From Chryseobacterium sediminis (GTDB lineage: Bacteria; Bacteroidota; Bacteroidia; Flavobacteriales; Weeksellaceae), in NCBI RefSeq assembly GCF_008386505.1, contig NZ_VUNZ01000007.1, forward strand, positions 1-64,000: 64,000 nt of DNA, in the 5' to 3' direction. The notes under the pieces are model-generated. The model was not told the DNA's origin and ran no database searches. It saw only the letters and a program-made list of their open reading frames with translations. Shown in pieces: positions 17,187-25,793 of the stretch. Made by a program: the position numbers and the translations under genes. Positions within the stretch are counted from its first letter, which is position 1; every line of letters starts with the position of its first letter.

Positions 17187-18446
17187 TCAATGAGATGTTA
17201 AGAGTTTTGATCCAATACTGCATTGCAAACAACTTTTCTCTTCACAGTAATTTTTGTAGTGGTAGATGAGACTTTGACTTTCCAAAGCATTAGCGATTTC
17301 CAATCCCAGTTTTTTCCAACTTGTAATGATGGTATTTTTTTCAGGAGAAACTGTTCTGTACAGTTCAATAACTTCATCTGTAATCTCTTCATGATGGTAT
17401 CTGTGATAAGTATACTTTAAAGGAAGAACAGTATTTAAAATAAGAAGATCAATGAAATCCCTGCTCAATGTTTTAGGCTGTACTTTGGAAATACTCCCGA
17501 AATTAAAATGAAAATCCCAATACTCAGAGGCTTTTACAGGTTTAAAAATATCATAAAGCTGATCTGCATTTCCGGCTTCCATAATCTTAGAGAATAGATT
17601 CTGATGTTTGTAAAGGTCTGCCAGTTGAGACAATCGGATTGTAGGGAAATTGGGAGGTCTTAGCCTTAAAAATTTAGGATGAAACTTTAGATCTGAAATT
17701 GAGAATTTAGCTTTAATGAAATCAAATTCTCTTTTCCATATTTTCATCTGCCCGTCCTGTGGGTTCTCAAGCCATCCTGAAATTCCGAATAATAAAGCTT
17801 CAAGCTGAAGAGGATTTTGACGGATTTTATTAATAATACCGTAATCTACACTTTCAGCAATCTGCCGGAAAATATGAGCATTTACTTTTAATCCGAATGA
17901 ATATGCAAAACTGTGAAATAAAACGGCTTCAAAATTATTTTTATAACGGGTTAAACTCTGTTCAAGTTCTTCAGATTTTTTGTCCAGTTTTTTCAGGATA
18001 TTCTCTTCGTAGAAGTTGACAGGTACTTTTTTGGGATCAAAGATATTTTCACAGGGAATAAATTCATTTCCATTAATGAGCTTTTCATATTTCAAAATGA
18101 TATTTTCATCAATATGATTTTTCAGTTCCAAAGTTGGAACATGTTTTCCGGTAAGCTCCTGAACTTCTATGTCATGTTGAAGTACAACATGCAGAATGAT
18201 ATTCTGATAATTGGGATCTTGGGAATGATTATGGAAAATCCAGTCTGAGGAACGTACATGGAGTTCTATATTTCCTGCGAGAAGTAAGTCGTTGATTTTG
18301 ATTTTAGCATCCAGAAAATCAGGGCCGGCATTTTTATTCCATTTTCCGAAATGGATGATCTCAACGGAATTCCCTTCAATATCCTTGAAGTCAAAATTTT
18401 TGAAAATCTTATAGTTCCAAAGATATTGAAGCAGTTTTTCCGTCAT
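17187..18446 (-). CDS. DUF2851 family protein
   Basis: 419 residues, cytoplasmic (no signal or membrane segment). It matches the DUF2851 family found in Bacteroidetes: it begins TEKLLQYLWNYKIF, continues VEIIHFGKWNKNAGPDFLDAKIKI, GNIELHVRSSDWIFHNHSQDPNY and NIILHVVLQHD, and ends with a cysteine cluster, CEEKSCLQCSIG. The GPDF...E.H..S.W pattern resembles restriction-endonuclease-like folds (candidate D/E residues), but nuclease activity is an inference only. The final Cys motif could bind a metal. It is third in the GH3-bshA-DUF2851 run, 28 bp after bshA. Confidence 0.85.
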   Translation of the reverse strand: MTEKLLQYLWNYKIFKNFDFKDIEGNSVEIIHFGKWNKNAGPDFLDAKIKINDLLLAGNIELHVRSSDWIFHNHSQDPNYQNIILHVVLQHDIEVQELTGKHVPTLELKNHIDENIILKYEKLINGNEFIPCENIFDPKKVPVNFYEENILKKLDKKSEELEQSLTRYKNNFEAVLFHSFAYSFGLKVNAHIFRQIAESVDYGIINKIRQNPLQLEALLFGISGWLENPQDGQMKIWKREFDFIKAKFSISDLKFHPKFLRLRPPNFPTIRLSQLADLYKHQNLFSKIMEAGNADQLYDIFKPVKASEYWDFHFNFGSISKVQPKTLSRDFIDLLILNTVLPLKYTYHRYHHEEITDEVIELYRTVSPEKNTIITSWKKLGLEIANALESQSLIYHYKNYCEEKSCLQCSIGSKLLTSH

Positions 18447-18474
18447 AAGTGTGACGATAAATATAATGGAAATA

Positions 18475-19623
18475 TTATACTTTCGTCAGCTTCTTATTAA
18501 AGTTTTCTATAGTCGTTCTATACATTTTCTCATAGATAGGAAGAATGTTTTTCAAATCGAATTTTATAGCCTGATCTTTCGCGTTTTGCTTCATTTTGGT
18601 TAAAAGTTCATCATTGCTCAACAGCTTGATGGTGTAGTTGCTCATAGCCTCCACATTTCCAATTTCAGCAAGATATCCTGTCTCCCCCTGAATATTCACT
18701 TCAGGAATTCCTCCTGCATTGGAACTGATTACCGGAGTATAAGCGGCCATTGCTTCCAAAGCAGCCAGACCGAAACTTTCCTGCTCGGAAGGCAGAAGAA
18801 AAACGTCTGAAAGCTGTAAGATTTTATACAGATCATTCACTTTTCCTAAAAGACGAATTTTGGAAATAAGATCCGGGTTTTCTTCCAGAAACTGATTGAC
18901 CTTTTCCATATCAGGACCTTCACCAATGATGATAAGTTTAGATTTCACCTTTTTTTCCACATTCTTAAAGATCTGAAGTACTTCATCCACACGTTTTACA
19001 GGACGAAGGTTGGATACGTGGATCAGGATCTTTTCATCAGGATTGGCAAACTGTGTTCTCTGGCACTCAGAGCAGTCATCAAATTCAGAATTATCAATAA
19101 AATTGGTAATTACCTGAATTTCTTTTTTAATATTAAAAAACTGAAGGGTATCTTTTTTCAGACTTTCAGAAACCGATGTAATAGCATCTGACTGGTTGAT
19201 TGAGAATTCTACCGCATGCTTATAACTTGGGTGCTGGCCTACAAGGGTAATGTCTGTACCGTGCAGAGTAGTCACCAGTGGAATATCATTATTGTCTTCC
19301 TGAAGCATCTGTTTTGCCGTAAAAGCTGCATACGCATACGGAATGGCATAATGTGCATGAAGAAGATCCAGTTTATAAAGATTAACAACCCTATAGATCA
19401 TCGAGCTTAACGCAATATCATAAGGCTGATACTGGAAAAGCGGATAGGTCTGAACATTTACCCTGTGGAAGAAAATATTCGGGTTGGTGATGTCTAATCT
19501 TGCAGGAAGTGCAGAACTGATAAAATGTACTTCATATCCTTTATTGGCAAGAGACATTCCTAATTCTGTTGCTACAATTCCGCTTCCTCCATAGGTTGGA
19601 TAGCAAAGTATGCCTATTTTCAT
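18475..19623 (-). CDS. bshA: N-acetyl-alpha-D-glucosaminyl L-malate synthase BshA
   Basis: A 382-residue GT4 glycosyltransferase. It joins GlcNAc from UDP-GlcNAc to L-malate, the first step of bacillithiol synthesis. Family hallmarks: MKIGILCYPTYGGSGIVATELG at the N-terminus, HAHYAIPYAYAA, TTLHGTDITLVG, VSNLRPVKRVDEV, IIGEGPDME, and the donor-site motif LPSEQESFGLAALEAMA (E-x7-E). The following TPVISSNAGGIPEV is also typical. Cytoplasmic. It lies between a GH3 glycosidase and DUF2851 with gaps of 26 and 28 bp, implying one transcript. The later enzymes BshB and BshC are not in this window. Confidence 0.95.
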   Translation of the reverse strand: MKIGILCYPTYGGSGIVATELGMSLANKGYEVHFISSALPARLDITNPNIFFHRVNVQTYPLFQYQPYDIALSSMIYRVVNLYKLDLLHAHYAIPYAYAAFTAKQMLQEDNNDIPLVTTLHGTDITLVGQHPSYKHAVEFSINQSDAITSVSESLKKDTLQFFNIKKEIQVITNFIDNSEFDDCSECQRTQFANPDEKILIHVSNLRPVKRVDEVLQIFKNVEKKVKSKLIIIGEGPDMEKVNQFLEENPDLISKIRLLGKVNDLYKILQLSDVFLLPSEQESFGLAALEAMAAYTPVISSNAGGIPEVNIQGETGYLAEIGNVEAMSNYTIKLLSNDELLTKMKQNAKDQAIKFDLKNILPIYEKMYRTTIENFNKKLTKV

Positions 19624-19649
19624 TAGATTATTGTTGTTTTGATGTTGTA

Positions 19650-21353
19650 TTATTTGGTATTTGCTGAGGTAACTGCATTAAGATCAATCCCCATTCCCGG
19701 TTTTAACTGATCATTAACCAATACCGGAAGTTTTCCCCATATTTTTGTTTTCCCGTTTAAAGCATCAGCTGCAGCATTCATAGAATCATCATTGTTTTCA
19801 TAAGAAACAAGAACTGTTGAAACTTTTGAAATATCAATATCTTTTAATGCATAAGCACTTCCGAATACATTCAGGATTACATTTTGATTCCTGGTAAGAT
19901 CAGAAAGTACCTGCTTAGATTCTGCTGAAACTTTATAAGGTTTGTAAGCCGTTGAATTATCTTTATGTAAGCCGACAATTACTGTTGATCCTGCTGGAAT
20001 CGTATTTATTTCGCCCGCTTTTTTAATGATTACATTATTCCCTAATCTGTTGGCGAAAGTCTGATAAGGAGCTTCTTCCAAAGGAACATAGTACATCTGC
20101 TTTCCTGTAAGAGGAAGTAATTTCTTTTCATCCTTTAATAAAGTCAGTGCATTGGAATAAAGATTCTGTACCAATTGGATATGAGAATTATTATTTAAAT
20201 CGCCATTGATGTTCTCCGGATTTTTTGGTGTGTATTGAGTGAGACCAAGGAAATATTTGGTTAGTAAGATTTTTTTCACACTTTCTTCTACTCTGGATTG
20301 AGGAATTTCTCCTTTATCAATGGCTTTCTGAATCAATTTTTTACCTTCAGAAACACCTTGTGAGAAAAGCATGATATCATTTCCTGCTTTAAAAGCCATA
20401 GCATCCAGTTCCCCTGGTTTATATTTATTGGCTACAGCACCCATATTTAGGGCATCTGTAATGATTAAACCTTTATAGCCTAGTTTATCTTTAAGTAATC
20501 CGGTAATAATATTTTTAGAAACGGAAGCTGGAATTCCTTTTCCTGATTCTAAACTCGGAACATATAAATGAGCAACCATTACCCCTCCGATTCCTTTATT
20601 CATCAACGCTTTGAAGGGGGCCAGTTCTATTGTGTTAAGTCTTTCCATTGAATGGGAAACCACAGGAAGATCAAGGTGTGAGTCTGTGCTGGTGTCTCCG
20701 TGTCCCGGGAAATGTTTAATGGCTGCTAAGATATTGTTATCCTGAAGACCATTAGAATAGGATAGGGCAGAGCTGATTACATTATCTACTTCAGAACCAA
20801 AACTTCTGTTACCAATGATAGGATTATTAGGGTTAGTGTTTACATCCACTACAGGAGCGAAATCCCAGTTGATTCCCATTCTGTGGCAATCCTCAGCAAT
20901 TTTTGCGGCCATCTGATACACAAGGTTTTTATCCTGAATGGCGCCCAATGTCATTGCCCATGGAAATTTGTGAGCAGTGGCTATTCTCTGATACAGTCCC
21001 CATTCTGCATCCATACCAATCATCAAAGGCACTTTAGATTTTTGCTGAAATTCATTTACCAGATTGATTTCCCTTGCAGCATCATCCTGCATTAAGATCA
21101 GACCTCCTATTTTATCATTTGCAACAATTTTTCTTACCTGGCTGATATAGTCTTCACCTTTATTGGTGTAAAGTGCCACAATAAAAAGCTGTCCTAGTTT
21201 TTCATCCTGAGAAAGATTTTTATAGGTTTTGTCAACCCACTGGTGAGCCTTTTTCAAATCTTCCTTAGAAGCATTTTTTGGCTGATATTGGGCGTTCACC
21301 TTAGGACTTATCAATGCGACAATAAAGAGTGAAGTATATAATAATTTCTTCAT
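19650..21353 (-). CDS. Glycoside hydrolase family 3, NagZ-like beta-N-acetylhexosaminidase
   Basis: 567 residues from the ATG at 21353; a longer reading to 21440 runs through the promoter and is rejected. A signal peptide (MKKLLYTSLFIVALISPKVNA) points to the periplasm or surface. The GH3 N-terminal barrel includes GMDAEWGLYQR, NWDFAPVVDVN, the NagZ signature KHFPGHGDTSTDSH (with its catalytic His and Asp) and the nucleophile Asp in IITDALNMGAV. A shorter C-terminal alpha/beta domain follows (about residues 380-567). It likely removes GlcNAc from peptidoglycan fragments or glycans. First gene of the bshA transcript. Confidence 0.9.
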   Translation of the reverse strand: MKKLLYTSLFIVALISPKVNAQYQPKNASKEDLKKAHQWVDKTYKNLSQDEKLGQLFIVALYTNKGEDYISQVRKIVANDKIGGLILMQDDAAREINLVNEFQQKSKVPLMIGMDAEWGLYQRIATAHKFPWAMTLGAIQDKNLVYQMAAKIAEDCHRMGINWDFAPVVDVNTNPNNPIIGNRSFGSEVDNVISSALSYSNGLQDNNILAAIKHFPGHGDTSTDSHLDLPVVSHSMERLNTIELAPFKALMNKGIGGVMVAHLYVPSLESGKGIPASVSKNIITGLLKDKLGYKGLIITDALNMGAVANKYKPGELDAMAFKAGNDIMLFSQGVSEGKKLIQKAIDKGEIPQSRVEESVKKILLTKYFLGLTQYTPKNPENINGDLNNNSHIQLVQNLYSNALTLLKDEKKLLPLTGKQMYYVPLEEAPYQTFANRLGNNVIIKKAGEINTIPAGSTVIVGLHKDNSTAYKPYKVSAESKQVLSDLTRNQNVILNVFGSAYALKDIDISKVSTVLVSYENNDDSMNAAADALNGKTKIWGKLPVLVNDQLKPGMGIDLNAVTSANTK

Positions 21354-21370
21354 GACTTTTTGAATAAGAA

Positions 21371-21403
21371 CAAAAATACAATTAAAAAAATGAGGAAAAC
21401 AAA
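21371..21403 (-). promoter_or_regulatory. Promoter of the GH3-bshA-DUF2851 operon
   Basis: On the minus strand, TTTG (21403-21400), a 21-bp spacer and TATTTTTG (21378-21371) match the Bacteroidetes consensus. The ATG at 21353 lies 17 bp downstream. Confidence 0.7.
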
Positions 21404-21469
21404 GTTTTTGAGATTTTTGGTATATGATTTGAATACGCAATATAAATAATAACTAAACTTTAATAAGAA

Positions 21470-22015
21470 ATGAAAAAAATACTTCTCTTTTTATTCCTGG
21501 GTACTGTGGGACTTACTGCTTACAGTTGTGATAATAACGATGATGTAGTACAGGGAACAGATTATGATACTATAAACCAATCGTTCGATATAAGCCCTAG
21601 TTTTACTAAGGTTGATGATAATTTGTACAGATGGACCGATGATTTCAACAGCCCATTAGTACAATCTGATATGGTCCTTATTTATATGCAGATTGGAACT
21701 GACGGAGGTTCTCCTATCTGGAAGCTTCTTCCCTATACTCGTTATGTAGGAAATGTAAATAATGATGCTGTGGATTATATTTTTGAATTCAGTAAATATG
21801 CTGCTACCATTAATATTAATTCTACTGCTACATTTAGTTTAACAGCTAATCCGTCATACTATCAGAATAAAAACTTCAGAGTACTTATTCTTCCTGCTAA
21901 TGGATCAGGTACCGGTGGTGCAAAAATGGCAAAAGGTACTGCTGTAGATTACAACGATTACAAAAGTGTAATCAAATATTACAATATTGACGAGTCTAAA
22001 ATCAAGACTAAATAA
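21470..22015 (+). CDS. Putative lipoprotein, unknown function
   Basis: 181 residues. The N-terminus MKKILLFLFLGTVGLTAYSC is a lipoprotein signal with Cys20 as the acylated residue, followed by DNNDD, the acidic tether that flavobacteria use for surface lipoproteins. The body is beta-rich (WTDDFNSPLVQSDMVLIYMQI, YIFEFSKYAATINI, FRVLILPANGSG). I recognise no catalytic motif. Similar small lipoproteins are frequent and variable in this group. Single gene, divergent from the GH3 operon and followed by a hairpin terminator. Confidence 0.72.
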   Translation: MKKILLFLFLGTVGLTAYSCDNNDDVVQGTDYDTINQSFDISPSFTKVDDNLYRWTDDFNSPLVQSDMVLIYMQIGTDGGSPIWKLLPYTRYVGNVNNDAVDYIFEFSKYAATININSTATFSLTANPSYYQNKNFRVLILPANGSGTGGAKMAKGTAVDYNDYKSVIKYYNIDESKIKTK

Positions 22016-22045
22016 TTTAGAATATCTTTTCAGTTTTTTATAATT

Positions 22046-22076
22046 AAAAAAGCTCCGGGAGAAATCTCGGGGCTTT
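22046..22076 (+). terminator. Rho-independent terminator
   Basis: AAAAAGCTCCGGGAG and CTCGGGGCTTTT pair with small mismatches; downstream of the lipoprotein gene. Confidence 0.7.
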
Positions 22077-22246
22077 TGATTTATGAATGACTGATTACAA
22101 ATGATTTTATAGGATGCTGTAATTTTCGAGTATTATCTATGCATACAGTATATAAAGTTCAGATTGTTACATTAAATCCTTATGTGAGCGTTTTATACGT
22201 AAAATTTGTAGTCTGAATAATGACAGTTTCCTAAGGTCGAAAGTAA

Positions 22247-22283
22247 AAAACAAAAGCTTCAGAATTTCTGAAGCTTTTGTTTT
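22247..22283. terminator. Terminator of the ribA transcript
   Basis: CAAAAGCTTCAGA (22251-22263) and TCTGAAGCTTTTG (22267-22279) form a perfect stem around ATT, flanked by A and T tracts. It lies three bases beyond the ribA stop on the minus strand. The interval 22077-22246 holds nothing I can support. Confidence 0.85.
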
Positions 22284-22285
22284 AT

Positions 22286-22882
22286 TTAGTTATCATTGTC
22301 ATCCAGAAGATGTCCAAAGAAATCTTTTTTTGTTTGCAGATATCCTTTGCTTATTTCGTTTGCAGGAATCTGTAACGGTACTCTTGAATTAAGGTGAATA
22401 TTGCTGTCTACAACATATTTTACCTTTTCAGGATTATTGGTCAGAAGATTGATATCTTTTACCTCCAGGAGATTAAGGATTTCAATGGCTACGCCAAAAT
22501 TTCTGTCATCTGCGGGTAGTCCCAGTTCAAGATTGGCCTGTACGGTGTCCAACCCTTTTTCCTGCAGGGAATATGCCTTCAGCTTGTTGATGATCCCGAT
22601 GTTTCTTCCTTCCTGACGAAGGTAGATGATAATTCCACCGTTTTCATGGATATATTTCATTGCAGCATCCAATTGTTGGCCGCATTCACATTTTTTTGAA
22701 TGGAAAACTTCTCCGGTAATACATTCTGAGTGGAAACGAACATTGACTGGCTTTGAAAAATCTGTATTTTCAGCAACGATGGCCATGTGAGGCATCCAGT
22801 CATTTTCGTTTTCGGAGAAAGCTATCATTCGGAAAGTACCGTGTTCTGTAGGAACATTGGCTTCCGCCTGAATTTTAATCAT
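22286..22882 (-). CDS. ribA: GTP cyclohydrolase II
   Basis: 198 residues from the ATG at 22882; an upstream TTG at 22894 is possible but less likely. It opens GTP to diamino-hydroxy-phosphoribosylamino-pyrimidine, the first step of riboflavin synthesis. It contains the zinc site CITGEVFHSKKCECG (three Cys), the GTP-binding segment LRQEGRNIGIINKLKAYSLQEKG and the tail INLLTNNPEKV. It is a stand-alone RibA, not fused to a RibB (DHBP synthase) domain. Last gene of a minus-strand run behind tatA, DUF4254 and a lipoprotein; no FMN riboswitch is apparent in its short upstream gap. Confidence 0.95.
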   Translation of the reverse strand: MIKIQAEANVPTEHGTFRMIAFSENENDWMPHMAIVAENTDFSKPVNVRFHSECITGEVFHSKKCECGQQLDAAMKYIHENGGIIIYLRQEGRNIGIINKLKAYSLQEKGLDTVQANLELGLPADDRNFGVAIEILNLLEVKDINLLTNNPEKVKYVVDSNIHLNSRVPLQIPANEISKGYLQTKKDFFGHLLDDNDN

Positions 22883-22901
22883 TGATAAGTTCAATTAGTT
22901 T

Positions 22902-23360
22902 TTAACTTCCTGGCAAAGCATCTTCAATAACAGAGATATTGGTTTTTAAACGAACCAGATATCTGTTGAGAACTTCATCGTCATCTCTGTCAAGATTCTG
23001 TCTTAGCTTTTGAATTTTTTTGTATGATTTTTCAAAGCTTTTAAGGGCTCTGCTCTTACCGGCAGAATTACTGGCATCAATAGCATATAAATAATTCTGA
23101 AGGCTGTATTTCAAACTGGTAACCTCATCATTCAACCCATTGTTTTTAAACTTGGGAAAAGTGGAGATCATATTTGAAATTTCAGAAGCATTTACATTTT
23201 CTTTAACATTGATATTAAAATTCTTCTTTGAGCCTCTGTCGGAATCAGAACCTTTGGTATCACTATAAAAATTATTTGACAACGGGGAAAGATTTAGCTT
23301 TTCCGTTGCGCAGGAAGATGTTAATATGATAAGTACTCCAAGAAAAATTAGTCGTTTCAT
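22902..23360 (-). CDS. Putative lipoprotein
   Basis: 152 residues. MKRLIFLGVLIILTSSC gives a lipobox with Cys17. The mature chain is helical and polar (ISNMISTFPKFKNNGLNDEVTSLKYSLQNYLYAID, then KSYKKIQKLRQNLDRDDDEVLNRYLVRLKTN) with no known domain. Its start overlaps the end of the DUF4254 gene by four bases (ATGA-type), so the two are translationally coupled and probably function in the same process. I do not recognise the family. Confidence 0.75.
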   Translation of the reverse strand: MKRLIFLGVLIILTSSCATEKLNLSPLSNNFYSDTKGSDSDRGSKKNFNINVKENVNASEISNMISTFPKFKNNGLNDEVTSLKYSLQNYLYAIDASNSAGKSRALKSFEKSYKKIQKLRQNLDRDDDEVLNRYLVRLKTNISVIEDALPGS

Positions 23361-23971
23361 TTCTGTTGCCCTTTTTGATAAAGGATTGGGTTAAGACTTT
23401 CATCGTTATACATTTTCATTTGTTTGTATACTTTCATCTTAACGTTACCGTTCTCAATATCAGCAAGCAACTGATTAATAGAAGTTGACAGGTCCTCTTT
23501 CTGAGTAAGCAGAACATCCAGTTTAGCCTGGCAGTTGTTTCTGTGTTCTTCAGAAGCAGATTCTCTATTCGCTTCTAACGACATATGATAAACCTTTAAT
23601 GCAAGAATTGATAATCTGTCTACTGCCCAAGCGGGAGTTTCTGTATTTATTTTTGCGTCAGATTTAGGAGTTATATTTTCAAACTTAGTAAGGAACCAGC
23701 TGTCAATATATTCTACCAGATCAGTTCTTTTCTGATTGGAAGCGTCTATTGTTCTCTTGAGTTGAAGAGCTTCAGCCGGATCAATATTTTCATCTCTAAT
23801 TATATCTTCCAGATGCCATTGAACGGTATCAATCCAGTTCTTTGCATACAAAATCCGTTCCAAAGTATCTTTTTCGAACGGGTTATTAATTAGAGTGTTA
23901 ACGTCATCAGACACGTGATAGTCTTCAATAGCTTGATTGAAGACTTTCCATGCAGTCTCAGTAAATTTCAT
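23357..23971 (-). CDS. DUF4254 family protein
   Basis: 204 residues, all-helical and soluble. It matches DUF4254 of Bacteroidetes: MKFTETAWKVFNQAIEDYH, LERILYAKNWIDTVQWHLEDIIRD, ALQLKRTIDASNQKRTDLVEYID, PAWAVDRLSILALKVYHM and the C-terminal QMKMYNDESLNP. The WHLED-IR...R..ID.SNQ.R pattern suggests a charged helical bundle active site, but the biochemical role is unknown. It sits between tatA and the coupled lipoprotein. Confidence 0.85.
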   Translation of the reverse strand: MKFTETAWKVFNQAIEDYHVSDDVNTLINNPFEKDTLERILYAKNWIDTVQWHLEDIIRDENIDPAEALQLKRTIDASNQKRTDLVEYIDSWFLTKFENITPKSDAKINTETPAWAVDRLSILALKVYHMSLEANRESASEEHRNNCQAKLDVLLTQKEDLSTSINQLLADIENGNVKMKVYKQMKMYNDESLNPILYQKGQQK

Positions 23972-23986
23972 TAATTCTAAGGAATT

Positions 23987-24199
23987 TTAGTTGCTTGGAG
24001 AATTATTATCGTTCGACGTGGTTTTTTTTTCAGAACCAGGTTTGTCTTCTTCTTTTACTGCATCTTTAAATTCCTTGATTCCTGAACCTACTCCTCTCAT
24101 TAATTCCGGAATTTTCTTTCCTCCAAAAAGTAATACTAAAAGTATTGCTACGATAAGGATATGTTGCCAAGATAAGGCAAGTATTGTTAGTGTATTCAT
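23987..24199 (-). CDS. tatA: TatA/E family twin-arginine translocase subunit
   Basis: 70 residues: one N-terminal membrane segment (HILIVAILLVLLFGG), the FGGKKIPELMRGVGSGIKEFKDA hinge and amphipathic helix diagnostic of TatA/E, and a short acidic and polar tail. It forms the protein-conducting part of the Tat system in the inner membrane. tatC is not in this window. A -7 box TAACTTTG at 24222-24215 lies just upstream, so it may have its own promoter in addition to readthrough from envC. Confidence 0.92.
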   Translation of the reverse strand: MNTLTILALSWQHILIVAILLVLLFGGKKIPELMRGVGSGIKEFKDAVKEEDKPGSEKKTTSNDNNSPSN

Positions 24200-24214
24200 C
24201 TCTTAAAATTTTTG

Positions 24215-24222
24215 CAAAGTTA
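24215..24222 (-). promoter_or_regulatory. -7 box in front of tatA
   Basis: TAACTTTG on the minus strand matches TAnnTTTG exactly, 16 bp before the tatA ATG. No good -33 element is visible within the end of envC. Confidence 0.5.
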
Positions 24223-24230
24223 CACTTTTT

Positions 24231-25793
24231 TTAATATGAAATCCAACCTAATGGATCAACTGGTGTACTTCCGTTCCATACTTGGAAATCAAGGGTATAA
24301 GCGCCATCAAAATCCTGTGCTATAGTACCTATTGCGGTTCCTGATGAAACCTGCTGTCCTTTGGAAACATTTGCATTGGATAAGTTGGAATAAATAGTAA
24401 AGTACCCTCCGTGTTTGATAATAACGGTTTTGGTACCATCACTGCTTGCTACAACTGAAGATACAGTTCCAGGGAATACAGATTTGGCACGTGTACCTGA
24501 AGGCACTGAAATTTTAATACCGGTATTGTCTTCAGAGATATTTTTGAAAACCGGGTGCTGCTGTCTTCCGAAACGGTGGGTGATTTGTCCGGCTCTGTCT
24601 GCAGGATAACCAAGTCTTCCTCTATTGTCTGCAAAGTTGTTTCCGGTAGCGGTAGAAACTCCGTAGCTTGTCATGGCCTTTGTTTCAGCAGCTTTTTTCT
24701 CTTCTTCTTTTCTCTTTGCTAGGGCAGCTTCTGCGGCTCTAGCAGCTGTTAATTTATCTGCAGCTTCTTTAGCTCTTGCATTGGCTTCGTCTGAAGCTTT
24801 TTTAGCGGCTATTCTTCTGGATTCGTCTCTTGCATTAGCTTCTGCTTTGGCAGCATCTTCACTACGTTTTCTTTCTTCTTCAGCTCTTTTTGCCGCCAGA
24901 TCTGCAGCTCTCTTAGCTTCTGCTTCTGCAAGTCTTCTTTCTCTTTCCAGGGCTTCTGCTCTTGCCTTAGCTTCTGCTTCAATTCTTGCTTTTTCTCTTT
25001 CAGCGGCTAGTTTTGCTAAACGTATTTTTTCTGCTTCTGCTTTTCTTCTTGCTTCTTCTTCTGCTTTAGCAATTCTGATTTCTTCAGCAATAATGGCTCT
25101 GATCTGTCCTTCCAATGCTTTAGACTGAACTTGTTTTTGCTTAAGTTCAGCGGTCAGTTTGGTCTCGTTTTTCTTAAAGTCAGTTACCAATTGCTCTTTT
25201 TGGGCTCTTTCCGCATTGATCGTCGCCAAATCCTTCTGTTGGTTTACCAGAAGGTTCGCTTTCTCTTTTACAGAGTTTTGTCTTTGTGCAATTGTTTTCT
25301 TGATCAGGTTGGCTGCATTTGTAATTTCAGCTGCTTTTTTATCCTGATAATCTGAGTATTGTTTCAGGTATTGTACTCTACGTATACCTTCTCCTAAGTT
25401 TTTGGCAGAAAGAATAAAAGTTACTTTGTTCTGTACGCCTTTATTTTTATAAGCATTCACCAAAACCTCAGCATAGTTTTTTCTCAATACAGCCAGTTCT
25501 TTATTCTGACGGTTGATTTCCAGCTGACGTAAATAGATATCATCCTCAATGAATCTTTTTTCTTTCTGTGTATTATTATAGACCTTCTCTCTTAAAACCA
25601 GTTTTTGGTTCACGCTGGAAAGATAGGCTATAGAAAGCTTAGATTCACTTCTGGTTTTGGCTAAATCGGAATTTATTTGTGCAATTTGTTTTTTAAGTTC
25701 GGCATTCTGCTTCTGCAGCTGTTCTTTGTTCTGCTGTCCCTGGTGCAGTCCAAACATCAAAACACCTATTAAAAAGCTAAATTTTCTAATCAT
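24231..25793 (-). CDS. EnvC-like murein hydrolase activator with degenerate LytM domain
   Basis: 520 residues. Signal peptide (to about residue 19, HQGQQ), a long coiled coil (about 20-235), a very Ala/Glu/Arg/Lys-rich helical stretch (about 235-375), then an M23/LytM-like domain (about 405-520: GYPADRAGQITHRFGRQQHP ... YFTIYSNLSNANVSKGQQV). The zinc ligands are missing: the HxGxD position reads NTGIKI and the HxH position reads TLDFQV. As in E. coli EnvC this implies an activator of amidases in daughter-cell separation, not a peptidase. It overlaps the DUF4292 gene by four bases. Confidence 0.88.
   Translation of the reverse strand: MIRKFSFLIGVLMFGLHQGQQNKEQLQKQNAELKKQIAQINSDLAKTRSESKLSIAYLSSVNQKLVLREKVYNNTQKEKRFIEDDIYLRQLEINRQNKELAVLRKNYAEVLVNAYKNKGVQNKVTFILSAKNLGEGIRRVQYLKQYSDYQDKKAAEITNAANLIKKTIAQRQNSVKEKANLLVNQQKDLATINAERAQKEQLVTDFKKNETKLTAELKQKQVQSKALEGQIRAIIAEEIRIAKAEEEARRKAEAEKIRLAKLAAEREKARIEAEAKARAEALERERRLAEAEAKRAADLAAKRAEEERKRSEDAAKAEANARDESRRIAAKKASDEANARAKEAADKLTAARAAEAALAKRKEEEKKAAETKAMTSYGVSTATGNNFADNRGRLGYPADRAGQITHRFGRQQHPVFKNISEDNTGIKISVPSGTRAKSVFPGTVSSVVASSDGTKTVIIKHGGYFTIYSNLSNANVSKGQQVSSGTAIGTIAQDFDGAYTLDFQVWNGSTPVDPLGWISY

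Noticed and set aside
19650..21440. Longer GH3 reading from 21440
   Set aside because: It would run through the -33/-7 promoter at 21403-21371 and places 29 extra residues before a normal signal peptide.
24673..25128. 151-codon plus-strand frame rich in Ala and Ser
   Set aside because: It is the complement of the Ala/Glu/Arg/Lys-rich helix of the EnvC-like gene; the composition follows from that repeat and there is no promoter.
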